64,000 nucleotides of DNA from Szabonella alba (GTDB taxonomy: Bacteria; Pseudomonadota; Alphaproteobacteria; Rhodobacterales; Rhodobacteraceae): NCBI RefSeq assembly GCF_016765775.1, contig NZ_JAESVN010000007.1, positions 1 through 64,000 of the forward strand, given 5' to 3'. The position numbers and the translations under genes were made by a program. The stretch's first letter is position 1; each line of letters starts with the position of its first letter. Shown piece by piece: positions 62,111 to 64,000 of the stretch. A model generated the notes under the pieces. It had not been told where the DNA came from. It worked only from the letters and a program-made list of their open reading frames with translations, and did no database searches.

Positions 62111-63019
62111 TCAGGGCGCGACCGACAGGGCGATGCTGGCGTCCAGCGCCTCGAAGGCGTTGAGGCCGATGGTGTCGTAGAGCTCAGTCCTCGTCTGCAT
62201 CTCGGGGATCATCGCCGTCGTCGCGCCGTCGCGAGCCAGCGCGGCATAGAGCTTCGCCTGCGCCTTGTTGGCGACGCGCAGCGAGGAGACCGGCCAGATC
62301 ACCATATCATAGCCGAGATCCTCGAACTGCTGTGCGGTCAGCGCGGGCGTTCGGCCGAATTCTGTCATGTTCGCCAGCAGTTTCACACCCGGCAGCGCCG
62401 CGCGGACCTCCTTGAACATTTCCACGCTCGTCAGCGCCTCGGGGAAGATCGCGTCTGCCCCGGCCTCGACATAGAGTTTTGCGCGGGCGACGGCCCCTTC
62501 GATCCCCTCTGAGGCCGCAGCATCGGTGCGGGCGATGATCACCAGATCGCGGCGCGCGCGGGCGGCAGCGGCGACCTTGGCGGCCATATCCTGTGCAGCG
62601 GCCAGTTTCTTGTCGTTCAGATGGCCGCATTTTTTCGGAAGCAGCTGGTCTTCCAGATGCACCGCCCCTGCCCCGGCTTCCTCGAAGGTGCGCACCATGT
62701 GCATCACATTCAGCGCCTCGCCATAGCCGGTATCACCATCAACCAGGAGCGGCAGGCCGGACGCTCGTGCGATCTGGCGGATGAAGAACGCCACTTCATC
62801 GACCGTGATGATGCCAAGGTCCGGCAGGCCCATCGAGGCGGTCATCGCGGCGCCGGAAAGGTAAAGCGCATCAAAGCCCGCAGCCTTGGCCTGAAGCCCG
62901 GCCTGGCCGTTATGGGCACCCGGAAGGCGCAGGATGCCGGGGCGCGAGAGAGCGGCGCGGAAACGTTGCCCGGCGGGCGCCAGGGGCAGGTCGTCGGCGA
63001 TCAAATAGGGCATGGTCAT
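62111..63019 (-). CDS. prpB: 2-methylisocitrate lyase
   Basis: 302 residues of the isocitrate lyase/PEP mutase family. The KKCGHL catalytic motif is present, with DGDTGYG and HLEDQ metal-site segments. It cleaves 2-methylisocitrate to pyruvate and succinate, last step of the methylcitrate cycle for propionyl-CoA. Start overlaps prpC by 4 bp. A second ATG at 63013 is possible. Confidence 0.9.
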   Translation of the reverse strand: MTMPYLIADDLPLAPAGQRFRAALSRPGILRLPGAHNGQAGLQAKAAGFDALYLSGAAMTASMGLPDLGIITVDEVAFFIRQIARASGLPLLVDGDTGYGEALNVMHMVRTFEEAGAGAVHLEDQLLPKKCGHLNDKKLAAAQDMAAKVAAAARARRDLVIIARTDAAASEGIEGAVARAKLYVEAGADAIFPEALTSVEMFKEVRAALPGVKLLANMTEFGRTPALTAQQFEDLGYDMVIWPVSSLRVANKAQAKLYAALARDGATTAMIPEMQTRTELYDTIGLNAFEALDASIALSVAP

Positions 63020-64000
63020 GCCTCCGAGGGCGGGGCGAGCAGCCCGCGTTTTTCGATGGGGGTGAAGGCGCGATTGTCCGGCCCGATGTAGTTGGCCGAG
63101 GGGCGGATGATCTTGTTGTCCTGCCGCTGCTCGACCACATGCGCGCCCCAGCCCGAGGTGCGGGAGATCACGAAGATCGGCGTGAACATCGACGTCGGCA
63201 CCCCCAGCAGATGGTAGGACACCGCCGAATACCAGTCCAGGTTCGGGAACATCCGCTTCTCGTCCATCATCACCGTCTCGATCCGCTCGGCAATATCGAA
63301 CATTTTCAGACTGCCGGCGGCATCGGAAAGCTGTTTCGCCACCCGCTTGATCACCACATTGCGCGGATCGGCGATGGTATAGACCGGGTGGCCGAAGCCG
63401 ATGATGACCTCTTTGCGGTCCATCCGGGCGCGGATGTCGGCCTCGGCCTCATCCGCGTTTTCGTAGCGTTTCTGGATCTCGAACGCGACTTCGTTGGCAC
63501 CGCCATGTTTGGGGCCGCGCAGGGCGCCGATGGCACCGGCAATGGCGGAGTAGACGTCCGACCCCGTGCCCGCGATGGTCCGCGCCGTAAAGGTCGAGGC
63601 ATTGAACTCATGCTCGGCATAGAGGTTGAGCGTGGTCTGCATCGCCCGCACTTCGGCCTCGCTGGGGGCGATGCCATGCAGCAGATGCAGGAAATGCCCG
63701 GCGATGGTGTCGTCTTCTGTCTCGACCTCGATGCGGCGGCCGTTCTGGGCGAAGTGGTGCCAGTAGAGCAGCATGGACCCCTGCGCCGCCATCAGCCGGT
63801 CAACGATATCGCGCGCGCCGGGGATGTTGTGGTCATGCGCCTCGGGCAGCACGCATCCGAGCGCCGAGACGCCCGAGCGCAGCACATCCATCGGATGCGC
63901 GGCGGCCGGGATCGCCTCCAGCGTCTCGCGCACGGCTTTCGGAAGGCCCCGCAGGGCCTTCAGTTTCGCTTTATAGGCCCGCAGTTCGGGCGCGGTCGGC
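63016..64000 (-). CDS. prpC: 2-methylcitrate synthase, 5' end beyond window
   Basis: About 328 codons are visible and the frame runs on past base 64000 (a GTG at 63933 is internal). Citrate-synthase fold: HILFLHLLHG-like HFLHLLHG, catalytic His regions [12 protein letters not shown] and GFGHPVYT, and an Asp/Arg region near the end with [14 protein letters not shown]. The GHPVY form and the overlap with prpB favour 2-methylcitrate synthase (propionyl-CoA plus oxaloacetate) over plain citrate synthase. N-terminus missing. Confidence 0.88.
   Translation of the reverse strand, partial: PTAPELRAYKAKLKALRGLPKAVRETLEAIPAAAHPMDVLRSGVSALGCVLPEAHDHNIPGARDIVDRLMAAQGSMLLYWHHFAQNGRRIEVETEDDTIAGHFLHLLHGIAPSEAEVRAMQTTLNLYAEHEFNASTFTARTIAGTGSDVYSAIAGAIGALRGPKHGGANEVAFEIQKRYENADEAEADIRARMDRKEVIIGFGHPVYTIADPRNVVIKRVAKQLSDAAGSLKMFDIAERIETVMMDEKRMFPNLDWYSAVSYHLLGVPTSMFTPIFVISRTSGWGAHVVEQRQDNKIIRPSANYIGPDNRAFTPIEKRGLLAPPSEA

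Overview
The window looks like a high-GC alphaproteobacterial replicon, most likely order Rhodobacterales and Paracoccus-like; this is an inference. It rests on the GC-rich coding, the sulfur-oxidation and cytochrome gene sets, a trb-type transfer module, and a tRNA-fMet-like 3' tail of the kind that follows rRNA operons in this order. I see no complete rRNA or tRNA gene and no CRISPR array. LAYOUT: 1-4.9 kb is the end of a prophage-like element: a T7-lysozyme-type amidase, a small holin-like membrane protein, then three AT-richer co-directional genes of unknown function (one with a nucleotidyl-cyclase-like core, one with a DUF6883-like domain), ending at direct repeats, a terminator and a 16-nt tRNA-fMet 3' end that looks like an att site. 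4.9-5.3 kb is scar DNA with a PIN-toxin fragment. 5.3-22.7 kb is one redox and envelope island: a QseB/QseC-like two-component system, a triheme and TsdA-like cytochrome operon, an L,D-transpeptidase, an operon for a cbb3-like oxidase (CcoN-like, CcoO-like, triheme c, TsdA-like, CcoI-like copper ATPase), and an operon with DsbD, Lgt-like/TlpA fusion, L,D-transpeptidase lipoprotein, DsbA and OsmC, plus a lone second DsbA. The same 17-bp motif (CTTAA-type half sites separated by N5) lies in front of nearly every transcription unit here, so I propose they form the regulon of the local response regulator. 22.7-25.0 kb holds a DASS-type transporter divergent from an AraC regulator. REMAINDER: 25.1-37.4 kb is a reactive-sulfur island arranged around a divergent Crp/Fnr regulator: DsrE, OsmC, SQR-like flavoprotein, DUF5368-like and TrmO-like genes on one side; DUF2892, a split YeeE/YedE transporter, persulfide dioxygenase, DUF442 phosphatase, SulP transporter, periplasmic DsrE-like and rhodanese on the other. 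An OxyR-like/1-Cys peroxiredoxin pair and a fused DUF442-dioxygenase (Blh) gene follow. 37.8-44.1 kb is the complete cytochrome bd operon cydDCABX. 44.3-45.6 kb has an atypical SDR gene and a degraded stretch. 45.8-56.4 kb is a LysR gene and a mating-pair-formation cluster (DUF2274, trbI, G, F, L, K-alt, J, E, D, C, B) with no traG, relaxase or integrase in view. 56.9-59.0 kb is the folate-independent methionine synthase pair mesD/mesX. 59.2-64.0 kb is acnA followed by prpB and prpC (the last cut by the window end), i.e. the methylcitrate pathway. Taken together the middle of the window serves respiration with c-type cytochromes, cbb3-like and bd oxidases, control of periplasmic cysteine redox state, and oxidation or detoxification of sulfide and persulfide.
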